Counted from the stretch's first letter, positions 39,454-48,539 are shown. The stretch: 64,000 nt of DNA from Sporosarcina cascadiensis (GCF_009650995.1 NZ_WHVV01000002.1:62001-126000); one strand, 5' to 3'. Program-made: numbers and translations. The notes: a model not told the origin generated them from the letters alone.

Positions 39454-41255
39454 GATTGAAACCATTTGGCTATGAACCAATTATCCAAAGAGAGAATTTT
39501 AGTAAACGCAATCGCAAACAGATACAGAAAGCAGGAAACTGGAAGTCTGTTCTTACGCGTATCTGGCGCTTGATCGATCAGCAGCGCGGCCTGTTGATTA
39601 CGGTGCTCGCGCTCGTTTTTGTCAGTTCAGCACTTGCTTTGCTCGGTCCGTTGATGATCGGAAATATCATAGATCACTATATCATTCCGAAACAAACGCA
39701 GGGTCTTGGTGTGCAGATCGGCGGATTGCTTGCCATTTATGCCGGCTTTTCGGTTGCCTCGTATTTGCAGAATTACTGGATGGTCGGTATTGCACAGCAG
39801 ACGGTTTACCGCATGCGCACGCAGTTGTTCAGCCATCTGCAAAAACTGCCCATCCGCTTTTTCGATAAACGCCAGCACGGTGAATTGATGAGCCGTGTAA
39901 CAAATGATATTGAAAATGTCAGCCAGACGCTGAATTCTTCGCTAATCCAAGTGTTTTCGAGTGTCCTGACCTTGCTCGGCACGGTATCGATCATGCTGTA
40001 TCTCAGCCCGCTGCTGACTTTGCTGACCATGATCATCGTGCCGCTGATGTTTTTCGCGATGCGCTGGATTACCAGAAGGACAAGTATTCTGTTTAAAGAA
40101 CAGCAGCAGGCAATCGGTGCGCTGAACGGTATGATTGAAGAAACGATATCCGGCCAGCGGGTCGTCAAAGCATTTTCACAGGAGCAGCAGGTAATGGAGG
40201 AATTTGCAGAGAAAAGTGGCCGGCTGAAACTGGCAGGATTCTGGGCACAGACCTATTCGGGATTCATTCCGAAAGTGATGAATACACTGAACAATCTGTC
40301 GTTCGCGATTGTGGCGGGTGTAGGCGGACTGCTGGCGGTCACGGGAACTAGCGGCGTCACGGTGGGGACGATTGTAATCTTCAGTGAATATGCACGGCAG
40401 TTTACGCGTCCTCTCAACGACCTCGCCAATCAATTCAATACGGTGCTGTCTGCTATCGCAGGAGCCGAGCGTGTTTTCGCCATCATGGATGAACCGGTTG
40501 AAAAAGACGAAGCGGAAGCAAATGAAATTCTCCTGAACGGTGATGTGGAATTTAAAGACGTAACATTCGGCTACGACGAAGAACCGATAGTGCGGAATAT
40601 CAGTTTTCATGTAAGACCAGGAGAAACAGCTGCGTTCGTCGGTGCGACAGGGGCAGGCAAGACGACAATCATGCAGCTGCTTTCCAGATTTTATGAAGCC
40701 GGCAGCGGGCAGATCTTGCTTGACGGTGTGCCGATCGACCGGCTGCCCCGAAAAACCGTGCGCAGTCAAATGGCTTTCGTTTTGCAGGATCCGTTTTTAT
40801 TTGAAGCGACGGTGCGGGAGAATATCCGTTATGGACAATTGGACGCGACCGATGAAGAAGTGGAAGCGGCCGCGAAAAAAGCGAATGCACATACATTCAT
40901 CAGTAAATTGTCGAAGGGGTATGATACGGTGCTGACAGCAGGCGGGGAAGAAATCTCGCAGGGTCAGAAGCAGCTGCTGTCCATTGCACGCGCGCTGGTT
41001 GCCGATCCGGCACTGCTGCTGCTCGATGAAGCGACAAGCAGTATAGACACCGTTACAGAATTGGCGATCCAAGATGCACTGGAGAGATTGATGGAAGGCA
41101 GGACGAGCTTTGTCATCGCACATCGGCTGAATACCATCAGGCAGGCAGATAAAATTTATGTAATGGCAGAAGGGGAAATCATCGAGTCAGGCAGCCAGGA
41201 CGAGTTGCTCGAACGGCAGGGGATCTTTTACGGAATGCTTCGAAATACAGACTGA
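39450..41255 (+). CDS. Heterodimeric ABC exporter, catalytically competent subunit
   Basis: 601 aa from a GTG that overlaps the upstream stop (GTGA). An N-terminal extension of about 45 residues precedes six transmembrane helices. The ATPase has Walker A GATGAGKTT, Walker B ALLLLDEATSSID with the catalytic Glu, switch His in FVIAHRL, but a degenerate signature ISQGQKQ in place of LSGGQ. So one ATP site is complete (this Walker B with the partner's LSGGQ) and the other is degenerate. The ETIS/FDKRQHGE coupling regions are intact. Likely multidrug or lipid export. Confidence 0.92.
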   Translation: MRLKPFGYEPIIQRENFSKRNRKQIQKAGNWKSVLTRIWRLIDQQRGLLITVLALVFVSSALALLGPLMIGNIIDHYIIPKQTQGLGVQIGGLLAIYAGFSVASYLQNYWMVGIAQQTVYRMRTQLFSHLQKLPIRFFDKRQHGELMSRVTNDIENVSQTLNSSLIQVFSSVLTLLGTVSIMLYLSPLLTLLTMIIVPLMFFAMRWITRRTSILFKEQQQAIGALNGMIEETISGQRVVKAFSQEQQVMEEFAEKSGRLKLAGFWAQTYSGFIPKVMNTLNNLSFAIVAGVGGLLAVTGTSGVTVGTIVIFSEYARQFTRPLNDLANQFNTVLSAIAGAERVFAIMDEPVEKDEAEANEILLNGDVEFKDVTFGYDEEPIVRNISFHVRPGETAAFVGATGAGKTTIMQLLSRFYEAGSGQILLDGVPIDRLPRKTVRSQMAFVLQDPFLFEATVRENIRYGQLDATDEEVEAAAKKANAHTFISKLSKGYDTVLTAGGEEISQGQKQLLSIARALVADPALLLLDEATSSIDTVTELAIQDALERLMEGRTSFVIAHRLNTIRQADKIYVMAEGEIIESGSQDELLERQGIFYGMLRNTD

Positions 41256-41256
41256 A

Positions 41257-41294
41257 AAAAGCCATTTACCCGTTGAATCGGATAAATGGCTTTT
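41257..41294. terminator. Terminator between ABC exporter and YusW-like gene
   Basis: AAAAGCCATTTA pairs with TAAATGGCTTTT around an ~14-base centre. A/T tracts on both sides allow it to serve both convergent genes. Confidence 0.88.
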
Positions 41295-41296
41295 GA

Positions 41297-41755
41297 TTAT
41301 TTCTTTTCATCAATGTCCAGTGTTTTATCATCAGTAAATTTCACGTCAAGATCAAATTCGTCGTAATCATCCAGCCCGTACCACTGGAGAATCTTGTCGA
41401 TTGCTTCTTCTTTTGACGTATCACTGTCGATCAGAATCTCCATGAACATTTTATGCATGCTGTCGATGGCATCGTTGCCTTCTTCATTTACGTTTTGAAA
41501 TTCATTGACATATTCAGCGTCGGAAGGCTTGACATCTTCATAGTCGGTTTCGATTTTCTTGCCGTCTTTCTTGATAGTCAAATCGAAATCGGTGAATCCA
41601 TAGCCGTCCCCAGTGTTGACGGAGCTGCCTTTGTCTTCATCTTCATAACCTAATGCTGGATCATCATTATCAGGTGCCTTTTCCTTGGAAGAGCAGCCTC
41701 CCAAAATCAACATGGAGGAAAAACCAATAATCGATAACGTTCGTTTAACTGACAT
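41297..41755 (-). CDS. YusW-like lipoprotein
   Basis: 152 aa. The signal peptide ends in MLILGGC, a lipobox with Cys at about residue 20. The acidic mature part reads GYGFTDFDLTIKKDGKKIETDYED and later SKEEAIDKILQWYGLDDYDEFDLDVKFTDDKTLDI, the repeat-like pattern of the YusW family. The start at 41755 is chosen because AAAGG is 9 bases upstream; longer frames overlap it. It should be attached to the outer membrane face; its role is unknown. Confidence 0.82.
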   Translation of the reverse strand: MSVKRTLSIIGFSSMLILGGCSSKEKAPDNDDPALGYEDEDKGSSVNTGDGYGFTDFDLTIKKDGKKIETDYEDVKPSDAEYVNEFQNVNEEGNDAIDSMHKMFMEILIDSDTSKEEAIDKILQWYGLDDYDEFDLDVKFTDDKTLDIDEKK

Positions 41756-41843
41756 GAGCGACATCCTTTCTACGGTCATAATACTTATATTATGACCGTA
41801 AATGGTGCAGGCTAAACCACCAATTCAATAGGACGAAACTTTA

Positions 41844-42860
41844 CTATTGATCAATTCGCTGTAAAACTGAACCGAGCATTTGCCGGATAGGCAGTACTTG
41901 ACCGTTCGGCAGCCGAATCTTTCCATGGTAATAGCCCACCATCTGACTCACTGACATTTTTCGAATGAAATACTGATCGAGTGTCTGACGCTGGAAAAAC
42001 GGTTTGAATGTCAGACTCACATCTTCTGAGAACTTCGTCCGAATCTTCCAGGGATTCAACAAGTTTTCATCAGTACCTGTAAACAGCACGTCCTCATGGA
42101 TTTTATACATCTTCCCTTCCACGAATACGGCGTTTTCCGTCAGCCCTGTCCCGTCCGTCCAGCCGCCACCCAAATTCAGGCCGACTCGTTTGCCGCCGGT
42201 TCGCTGAGATGCCAATCCCCATTTCCATTCCGCCATGGAATTCCATACGCCGCGGCCATAATCATGGATCGCGAAGCTGTAATAAGGATTGAAATCATAA
42301 CGCCGCCCGCCGATTTTAACAAACCCGCCAGTCGGCAAAATTGCATGTTTTGACGTGAAATGAAACGTGTCACGGCTTTTCGGTATGACGACATTCAGCG
42401 ATTCATCTTTGTCCGGATGGATGATATGCAAATCTGCATGCAGCACCTCATTATCAAAATCCGGAATCGTCACAGACAAATGGGTTTCGCCTTGCAGGTG
42501 AACAAACTGGACAGTGAGCTGTTCGTGGATGAATTTAATACTGTCCAATGGTTGTTCCGGCATTTTAATGCGTCTGCCAAGCGGCAGGGTCAGATGTTTT
42601 TCATAAAAACGCTGTGTTTCATAATCTAATATGTAAATTTGACAAATGGCTTTATGGTCAAGATGAATGATTGTTGTAGAAAACAACAGGTCTTCTCCAT
42701 AGATGCACCAATAATTCCACCGCTTTTTTTTCATGAACTGTCCTTTAAGGTTGCTGACCACTAAAGGACTGCGAGCAAATCCGATAGATTCGGGGTTGAG
42801 AAGCCCTTTAGAATCGCATAGCGGCACCGAGTCCATGAGTTCTCTTTCTTCATGCTGCAT
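41844..42860 (-). CDS. DUF2804 domain protein
   Basis: 338 aa, soluble. The sequence contains ESIGFARSPLVVSNLKGQFMKKKRWNYWCIYGEDLLFS, GGRRYDFNPYYSFAIHDYGRGVWN, and GLNLGGGWTDGTGLTENAVFVEGKMYKI, which are the conserved blocks of DUF2804. The fold resembles lipocalin-like/hydroxyneurosporene-synthase-like barrels. No catalytic function is known. AAGGTGG lies 8 bases before the ATG. Confidence 0.87.
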   Translation of the reverse strand: MQHEERELMDSVPLCDSKGLLNPESIGFARSPLVVSNLKGQFMKKKRWNYWCIYGEDLLFSTTIIHLDHKAICQIYILDYETQRFYEKHLTLPLGRRIKMPEQPLDSIKFIHEQLTVQFVHLQGETHLSVTIPDFDNEVLHADLHIIHPDKDESLNVVIPKSRDTFHFTSKHAILPTGGFVKIGGRRYDFNPYYSFAIHDYGRGVWNSMAEWKWGLASQRTGGKRVGLNLGGGWTDGTGLTENAVFVEGKMYKIHEDVLFTGTDENLLNPWKIRTKFSEDVSLTFKPFFQRQTLDQYFIRKMSVSQMVGYYHGKIRLPNGQVLPIRQMLGSVLQRIDQ

Positions 42861-42933
42861 CTGTCATACCACCTTTCCTGCCTATTGTCTTTTTATGTGA
42901 TAATTGATATACTCTATATTGTACCAGAAACGA

Positions 42934-43006
42934 GGGGCATTAGCTCAGCTGGGAGAGCGTCGCGCTGGCAGTGCGAAGGTCAGGGGTTCGAGCCCCCTAT
43001 GCTCCA
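42934..43006 (+). tRNA. tRNA-Ala (GGC anticodon)
   Basis: 73 nt. Acceptor arm GGGGCAT/ATGCTCC (one G-T pair), D arm GCTC...GAGC, anticodon stem TCGCG/TGCGA with loop CTGGCAG (anticodon GGC), T arm AGGGG-TTCGAGC-CCCCT, discriminator A. The CCA end is not encoded. It stands alone and is followed by a terminator. Confidence 0.96.
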
Positions 43007-43019
43007 TACATATCGTAAC

Positions 43020-43061
43020 AGGCGTCCGATCTCACAAGTTTTTGAGAGCGGGCGTTTTTAT
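43020..43061 (+). terminator. Terminator of tRNA-Ala
   Basis: GGCGTCCGATCTC and GAGAGCGGGCG form an imperfect stem, followed by TTTTTATT. Confidence 0.75.
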
Positions 43062-43096
43062 TGTAATAAAAGGCTTGGATTTTGTTTATGCGGAAT

Positions 43097-43430
43097 CCGT
43101 TTCCCGACTTTGCTGGCAGTTCAAATGAAGTATGAGTTTGCAGTTTAAATCCGCTTCGGCGCTGGGGGATTGCCTTACGCTGTGAGACTGCTGGCGAAGG
43201 ATTCGGCTGCCTGCCAGAAAGAAGCTTCGCGGATGATCATGGCGCCCGATCAAGCGCTCATAGCCCAGCCTCAGTCGCTCATGCATACCGGCCAAGTGAT
43301 CATATCGACACCCGTCGTGATCATTGAACCGGCTTCCGCGCTCATAGCCGCTCCGCAGTTGCGCCTTCGCCGGTGTTGGAGAATGTATATCATGTTGCTT
43401 GTTGGCAAATCGCGAGTTTAGTAGTGTGTT
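43097..43430. repeat. Modular intergenic repeat, copy 1 (centre = 21-bp array)
   Basis: The left block CCGTTT...GTTTGCAGTTTAAAT...GGCGCTGGGGGATTGCC-TTACGC...CTGGCGAAG (43097-43200) and the right block CCGCAGTTGCGCCTTCGCCGGTG... (43353-43430) match copies 2 and 3 at 48.6-49.1 kb. The centre differs completely: here it is a family I 21-bp array. No protein-coding gene is supported in this interval. Confidence 0.8.
43231..43350. repeat. 21-bp phased array, family I, inverted orientation
   Basis: Six TCAT cores at 43237, 43258, 43279, 43300, 43321 and 43342, each exactly 21 bp apart, preceded by GA or GC (GATCAT/GCTCAT). This is the reverse complement of the ATGATC/ATGAGC units at 12-150. The array forms the centre of the modular repeat. 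Confidence 0.87.
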
Positions 43431-43572
43431 TATGTTTCTCGACTCCTCACTCCATCCCTTCCGCCAAGTCAGCAGCTACTTCTGTAAATACCCGCAAAGT
43501 CCCTGCGGTAAAACTCGCGGTGGTGATGAAAACCTCTGCCTGTTCATATACATGGGCAAGGAGGGGTTTTTT

Positions 43573-44058
43573 TTGTATGACAGAAAAGCAGCAGTGCGGT
43601 ATGCGGACAAGTGGTGGGATAGCAGGAATCCAGCTTTTCCTGCTTTTGAAGATGACTGCACTAATTATATTTCGCAATGTTTGCTGGCCGGCGGGGCGCC
43701 GATGCACGGTTATCCAAATCGGGAAAAAGGTTGGTGGATGCGCAATGGAACGTGGAGTTTTAGTTTTACAGTCGCCCACTCACTGCGCTGGTATTTAGGA
43801 ACATCCAAAAAAGGACTGACGGCAAGGCAGGTCAGTACGGCGGAGGAACTCGATCTCGGCGATGTGATTGCGTACGATTTCCAGGGAGACGGCCGGTTTG
43901 ACCACTCGACGATTGTGACAGCGAAGGACGGCACCATGCCGCTCGTTAATGCACATACGTATAACGCCTATCATCGGACTTGGGACTATAAAGATTCCTA
44001 TGCGTATTCACCGAATGCCAAATATATTTTCTTTAAAATTAATGATCAATTCTCCTGA
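43573..44058 (+). CDS. Amidase_6 domain protein
   Basis: 161 aa from a TTG at 43573 with AAGGAGGGG 6 bases upstream. It starts [48 protein letters not shown], typical of the amidase_6 family (catalytic Cys in DDCTNY-SQ); later FDHSTIVT supplies the His and [10 protein letters not shown] a polar residue. Some longer family members are secreted and peptidoglycan-related, but no signal peptide is seen. An in-frame extension to 43399 lies in the modular repeat and has no ribosome site, so it is not used. Confidence 0.82.
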   Translation: MYDRKAAVRYADKWWDSRNPAFPAFEDDCTNYISQCLLAGGAPMHGYPNREKGWWMRNGTWSFSFTVAHSLRWYLGTSKKGLTARQVSTAEELDLGDVIAYDFQGDGRFDHSTIVTAKDGTMPLVNAHTYNAYHRTWDYKDSYAYSPNAKYIFFKINDQFS

Positions 44059-44164
44059 ACAGCATGGAATAGAAACGGGTGTTTTCATTTAGCCTCTAGT
44101 AACTGACTGTCTGAATGAGGTATACTGAAAATCAGAAACTTATTTGCAAAGGAGAAGGTTGAGT

Positions 44165-44758
44165 GTGAATGAACAAGCATTATCGGTACGGGAGGCCATC
44201 GTTACGCGCCGCTCGATAAAAAACTTTAACGGACAGCCGATCGAACCTGAAATCATACCGGAAATTATAGAAGATGCCGTATGGGCACCGAATCATGGAA
44301 ACCGTAATCCTTGGCGTTTAATAGCTGCAGCGGGAGAACAGTACGACGAGCTTCTGGAAGTGCTGAAGGAATTCGGCGTGGCCAACTGGAAGCAGCTTTC
44401 TGACGATGATCTGGAGAAGCAAATGAAAAAATTTACTTCAGCCGGCGCAGCAGTTTTTATAGTTGTGCCCGAAGATCCGCGTCAAAAAGAACGTCTGGAA
44501 GATTACGCGGCAGCGAGTATTCTGATTCAGAACATTCAGCTGCTGGCATGGGATAAAGGAGTCGGCACTTGCTGGAAAACACCGCCGTTCCTGGATAACC
44601 CGAAATTCCGCGAACGTCTCGGCGTGAAAGCGGGTGAGCGCATCATCAGCATGCTGCAATTCGGTTATTTCGATGCGGCGCCAAAAGCAGCACCCCGCAA
44701 GCCGGTAGACGAAATCGTTACTTATTTTGGCGAAACCGCGCAAGATACAGCAGAATGA
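44165..44758 (+). CDS. Nitroreductase family protein
   Basis: 197 aa from a GTG with AAAGGAGAAGG 6 bases upstream. Flavin-binding features: TRRSIKNFNGQPIEPEIIPEIIEDAVWAPNHGNRNPWR (Arg-Arg-Ser for FMN phosphate), AAASILIQNIQLLAWDKGVGTCW and a C-terminal ISMLQFGYFD...PRKPVDE. These FMN enzymes reduce nitroaromatics, quinones or flavins with NAD(P)H; the physiological substrate here is unknown. A strong terminator follows. Confidence 0.92.
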   Translation: MNEQALSVREAIVTRRSIKNFNGQPIEPEIIPEIIEDAVWAPNHGNRNPWRLIAAAGEQYDELLEVLKEFGVANWKQLSDDDLEKQMKKFTSAGAAVFIVVPEDPRQKERLEDYAAASILIQNIQLLAWDKGVGTCWKTPPFLDNPKFRERLGVKAGERIISMLQFGYFDAAPKAAPRKPVDEIVTYFGETAQDTAE

Positions 44759-44769
44759 ACAGCAGTCAG

Positions 44770-44800
44770 ACTGCCCGGGACGATTCCGGGCAGTTTTTTT
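44770..44800 (+). terminator. Terminator of the nitroreductase gene
   Basis: CTGCCCGGGA pairs with TTCCGGGCAG around a very short loop, followed by eight T. Confidence 0.93.
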
Positions 44801-44829
44801 TATGAAATGAGACCCGGTTATCGTTGTCG

Positions 44830-44902
44830 CGCGCCAAAAAGCCCGATCCACGCGCCAAAAGCGTTCATCCCCGCACCAAACCCTGCATTAAACACACTAA
44901 AC
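44830..44902. repeat. 21-bp phased array, family II (CGCGCCAAA units)
   Basis: CGCGCCAAAA at 44830 and 44851, CGCACCAAA at 44872 and a decayed CACACTAAA at 44893, each 21 bp apart. It lies between the terminators of two convergent genes. Confidence 0.8.
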
Positions 44903-44952
44903 AGGCGGTTGCCGCACATTTCATTCCGCAATCAATCAGATAAAGCTCAAGC

Positions 44953-45006
44953 AAAAAACGGCTCGGAAAGTCTGACGTACAGAACTTTCCGAACCGTTAT
45001 TTTTTA
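44953..45006. terminator. Terminator of the M20 peptidase gene
   Basis: AACGGCTCGGAAAGT pairs with ACTTTCCGAACCGTT (one mismatch), with A-rich and T-rich sides on each strand. It overlaps the stop codon of the minus-strand dipeptidase gene and could act in both directions. Confidence 0.88.
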
Positions 45007-46389
45007 CTTCAACGACAACTTTTCCACTTCGTCATAATAACTGCTGATGACACGCAGCCCTTTGTCGAAGTTCTCCAAATGAAAATGTTCATTCGGAGCG
45101 TGGAAGTTTTCGGTATCAAGACCGAAGCCCATCAGGACAACCGGCAAATTAAGAATTTCATCGAAAGCCGCTACAATCGGAATCGAGCCGCCGCCGCGTG
45201 TATAAACTGTCGGCACGCCGTATACTTTCTCATATGCTCTGCCTGCCGCCTGAATCACTTCATGGTCATAAGGCGTCAAATAAGGCTTTCCTTTATCGAA
45301 TTCGGTAACAGTGACCGTACATCCGACAGGTTCATGCTCTGCGATATGTGCTTTCAGTTTGCTGATGATATCGTCGGGGTCCTGATCCGGGACTAAGCGG
45401 CACGTGATTTTCGCGCCTGCTTCGGAAGGCAGCACGGTTTTGATGCCTTCGCCTGAAAAGCCGCCGAATACGCCATTGATTTCGAGAGTCGGACGGGCCC
45501 ATACGCGCTCTGTGTAGGAGTAGCCCGGTTCGCCGGTTAGTTCCTTAACGCCGACTTCCTTCATTATTGCCTCTTTATCAAAATCAAGTGCTGCCCAGCC
45601 TGCACGCTCTTCTTCCATCAGATCGCGTACATCATCATAAAATCCGTCAATCGCAATCGTGCCTTCCTTATCCCGGAATGAAGCCAGGATTTCGGTCAAC
45701 GCATGGATCGGATTCTGCACACCGCCTCCGTACAGTCCTGAATGCAGGTCGCCTTTTGGACCTTTTACATCGATCTGCACACCCGCGAGACCCCGCAGAC
45801 CGTAACAGATGGCCGGCTGTCCGGGAGCATACATGCCTGTGTCGGAAATAACAATCAGATCAGCAGCAAGTTTCTCCTGGTTCTCTTTAATATAGGCTTC
45901 CAAGCTCGGACTTCCGATTTCTTCTTCGCCTTCAATCATCAGCTTGACGTTGACAGGAAGTCTGCCGTTCAATTGCATAAGTGCCTCGATTGCTTTGATG
46001 TGCATGAACACCTGGCCCTTATCATCACTCGCACCGCGCGCATATAATTTATTATCACGGATTGCCGGCTCGAATGGAGGAGTTTCCCACAAATGAAGCG
46101 GGTCGACAGGCTGAACGTCATAGTGTCCGTATATCAAAATAGTGGGCTGGTTTTCTGCATGCAGCCAATCCGCATAGACGACGGGCTGTCCTGCTGTTTC
46201 TTCTATTGAAACATTTTCGAGGCCGGTCTCTTTACATTCATCGGCAAGCCATTCCGCCGCTTTTTGCATATCCGCTTGATGCTCTGATAATGCACTGATA
46301 CTCGGAATGGATAAGAATGTTTTCAACTCATTCATGTGGCGTTCCCGATTTTTCGTGAAATATTGATCTGCTGATTCAAATTTACTCAT
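45004..46389 (-). CDS. M20 family dipeptidase
   Basis: 461 aa, cytoplasmic zinc hydrolase. Motifs: IYGHYDVQPVDP (first zinc His and bridging Asp region), RGASDDKGQ, IEGEEEIGSP (catalytic Glu-Glu), ISDTG, and the dimerisation domain with GPKGDLHSGLYGG (about 190-310). GFGLDTENFHAPNEH near the end gives the last zinc His. It fits the CNDP-like non-specific dipeptidases rather than succinyl-diaminopimelate desuccinylase. AAAGAGG lies before the ATG. Confidence 0.93.
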   Translation of the reverse strand: MSKFESADQYFTKNRERHMNELKTFLSIPSISALSEHQADMQKAAEWLADECKETGLENVSIEETAGQPVVYADWLHAENQPTILIYGHYDVQPVDPLHLWETPPFEPAIRDNKLYARGASDDKGQVFMHIKAIEALMQLNGRLPVNVKLMIEGEEEIGSPSLEAYIKENQEKLAADLIVISDTGMYAPGQPAICYGLRGLAGVQIDVKGPKGDLHSGLYGGGVQNPIHALTEILASFRDKEGTIAIDGFYDDVRDLMEEERAGWAALDFDKEAIMKEVGVKELTGEPGYSYTERVWARPTLEINGVFGGFSGEGIKTVLPSEAGAKITCRLVPDQDPDDIISKLKAHIAEHEPVGCTVTVTEFDKGKPYLTPYDHEVIQAAGRAYEKVYGVPTVYTRGGGSIPIVAAFDEILNLPVVLMGFGLDTENFHAPNEHFHLENFDKGLRVISSYYDEVEKLSLK

Positions 46390-46629
46390 CTAAAAACCTC
46401 TTTTCTGTATGCTATTTCTACACAACAGTATAGCAGAATTTCAAGGTATATCAGGTTTAAACGCTTATTGACACGGGAATCAATGAATAAACCTGCAGAA
46501 TATCGATCATTTCACATTAACGGCTTATTCATTATCTATGGTATAATAACGGAATAATAAAAATGCAGAAGTGGTATAGTGACAGGGAATCGCTTGTTTA
46601 TTTAATGAGAAAAGCTGGGGGAGACGCAA

Positions 46630-47880
46630 TTGTTTATTGCACTGGGACTTTGTTTGTTTTTGTCCTTTTTTTTATCAGGAAGTGAAACTGCACTGACGGC
46701 CGTAAACCGAATGAAAATTCAGCTTCGGGCCGATCAGGGTGATATTAAATCGATTAAACTGCGCAGATTACTCTCAAAACCGGACCGTATGATTACGGCC
46801 ATTTTGATTGGGAATAATGTCGCCAATATTTTGATGCCAACAATCGTGACGATGATTGCGATTGATAAAGGGCTGAACGTCGGCTTGATGACGGGAATTT
46901 TGACAGTGGTCTTGATTATATTCGGCGAAGTGCTGCCGAAGACGATTGCTGCGACATTTGCGGACCGAATCGCGTACGTTGTAGCGCCGCCGATCACATT
47001 GCTTGTTAAATTATTCACTCCGTTGACGGTTATTTTGGCACAATTTACGAATTTCTTTGTGCGTCTGATTTCAAAAGGCGCCGTGACCGAAGCAACCTTA
47101 ACCAAGGAAGATGTACGGTCGATGGTGGATATCGCGTCGACTGAAGGGACATTCGGTCAAGACGAATCAATTCGTTTGAAAGGTGTTTTAGATTTCCGCG
47201 ATAAAGACGTCATGGATGTGATGGAAACTCATCGCACCGATATCATTTCATTATCAATGGATTCGTCATATGAAGATGTGCGGGATGTCGTGCTGCAGTA
47301 TTTCTATACGCGTTATCCTGTATATGAAGAAAGTATTGACCGGGTCGTCGGTATTTTTTATTCCAAAATGCTGATTGAGTGGTCCATGTATCCGGAGAAG
47401 AAGTTTTCAGAGATGATCGACCGGCAGCCTTTATTCGTGGTGCAGACAGCCAGTGTGGAATTGGTGTTCAAGCGCATGCTGACCCAGAAGAAACACATGG
47501 CGATCGTGCTTGATGAATATGGCGGTACGCTCGGTATTGTGACACAGGAAGATATTATTGAAGAAATGATCGGGCAGGATATTGAAGATGAGACCGATGT
47601 GGCGGAAGATGCGATGGTATTCGAAAAGGATGAAAATCTGCTGATCTGTCAGGGACGCCTGGATATTGAGGACGTGATTGAGCTGCTGGACGTGGAGATT
47701 CCGACCGACCATGATACAATTGGCGGTTTTGTTTTCCAAGAACTCGGACATATTCCTGAAGCTGGCGAAGTGTTCCAATACAATTCATTGCGATTTGAAG
47801 TGATAGAAATGGACCGCACAAAGATTCTGCGGTTGCAGATTACAAAAATTCCAGATGAAGAAGAGCTTGTCGAGGCATAA
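46630..47880 (+). CDS. Hemolysin family protein (DUF21-CBS-CorC_HlyC)
   Basis: 416 aa from a TTG preceded by GGGGGAGA. The DUF21 membrane domain (about 1-155, four helices) includes FLSGSETALTAVNRMKI and EVLPKTIAATFADRIAY. Two CBS domains follow (about 195-320; MAIVLDEYGGTLGIVTQEDIIEEMIG is the second), then a CorC_HlyC domain (about 335-410). The family includes Mg2+/Co2+ efflux proteins such as MpfA/YhdP and CorC. A role in magnesium homeostasis is likely; haemolytic activity is not implied. Confidence 0.92.
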   Translation: MFIALGLCLFLSFFLSGSETALTAVNRMKIQLRADQGDIKSIKLRRLLSKPDRMITAILIGNNVANILMPTIVTMIAIDKGLNVGLMTGILTVVLIIFGEVLPKTIAATFADRIAYVVAPPITLLVKLFTPLTVILAQFTNFFVRLISKGAVTEATLTKEDVRSMVDIASTEGTFGQDESIRLKGVLDFRDKDVMDVMETHRTDIISLSMDSSYEDVRDVVLQYFYTRYPVYEESIDRVVGIFYSKMLIEWSMYPEKKFSEMIDRQPLFVVQTASVELVFKRMLTQKKHMAIVLDEYGGTLGIVTQEDIIEEMIGQDIEDETDVAEDAMVFEKDENLLICQGRLDIEDVIELLDVEIPTDHDTIGGFVFQELGHIPEAGEVFQYNSLRFEVIEMDRTKILRLQITKIPDEEELVEA

Positions 47881-47890
47881 AACGATGTCA

Positions 47891-47918
47891 AGCAACCTTA
47901 CACAAATGTAAGGTTGCT
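47891..47918. other. Stem-loop after the CorC/HlyC gene
   Basis: AGCAACCTTACA pairs perfectly with TGTAAGGTTGCT around CAAA. No T tract follows on the plus strand, so it may be a processing or stability element rather than an intrinsic terminator. Confidence 0.65.
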
Positions 47919-47993
47919 GAAAGAGAAAGCGATGGTTTGTCCCGTAACGGTCTGACATAATTAGGGTACCAGTTCAAACGGAGGTACTAACTT

Positions 47994-48539
47994 ATGAATT
48001 CAGACTTAAACGCATTATATGAAGAATATGGCCGTTATATATATCATCTATGTCTTAAATTGACCCGCAATAAAGAAGAAGCAGAAGATCTCATGCAGGA
48101 CGTATGGGTGAAAGTGGTGCGATACAGCGGTGAAATGAGTGAAGTCAACCGCATGAAAGCTTGGCTTACTACCATCTGTATGAATACATTCCGTGACCGC
48201 TACCGAAAAAATGTGCGTCACAGCCAGTACGTGATGAACCAGCCTGATACATTAGACGTTCCGATTCTAGATTTGGTTCCCAGTGACGCAAAAACACCTG
48301 TGGAATTGATTGAGCAGAATGACATTCAGATGCTGGTACAGCAGAAGATTGGACAGCTTGACGGCATTTACCGCAAGACGATCGAGTATTTTTACGTTAA
48401 TCAATATTCGCTGGTCGAGATTGCCGGCTTGATGAAGGTTTCCATCGGCACAGTGAAGTCCCGCTTGTTCCGCGCGAAGAAGTATTTGAAAGAACTTCTT
48501 GTACAAGATGAAGCAGCCCAAGAATACGTAACTGCCTAA
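47994..48539 (+). CDS. ECF-type sigma factor without an adjacent anti-sigma gene
   Basis: 181 aa. Region 2 is YEEYGRYIYHLCLKLTRNKEEAEDLMQDVWVKVVRYSGEMSEVNRMKAWLTTICMNTFRDRYRK; region 4 is YSLVEIAGLMKVSIGTVKSRLFRAKKYLKELL. CGGAGG lies before the ATG. Unlike the three other sigma genes in the window, the next sequence is a terminator and a 1-kb repeat region, so no partner anti-sigma factor is encoded nearby. Control may be transcriptional or by a distant gene. Confidence 0.92.
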   Translation: MNSDLNALYEEYGRYIYHLCLKLTRNKEEAEDLMQDVWVKVVRYSGEMSEVNRMKAWLTTICMNTFRDRYRKNVRHSQYVMNQPDTLDVPILDLVPSDAKTPVELIEQNDIQMLVQQKIGQLDGIYRKTIEYFYVNQYSLVEIAGLMKVSIGTVKSRLFRAKKYLKELLVQDEAAQEYVTA

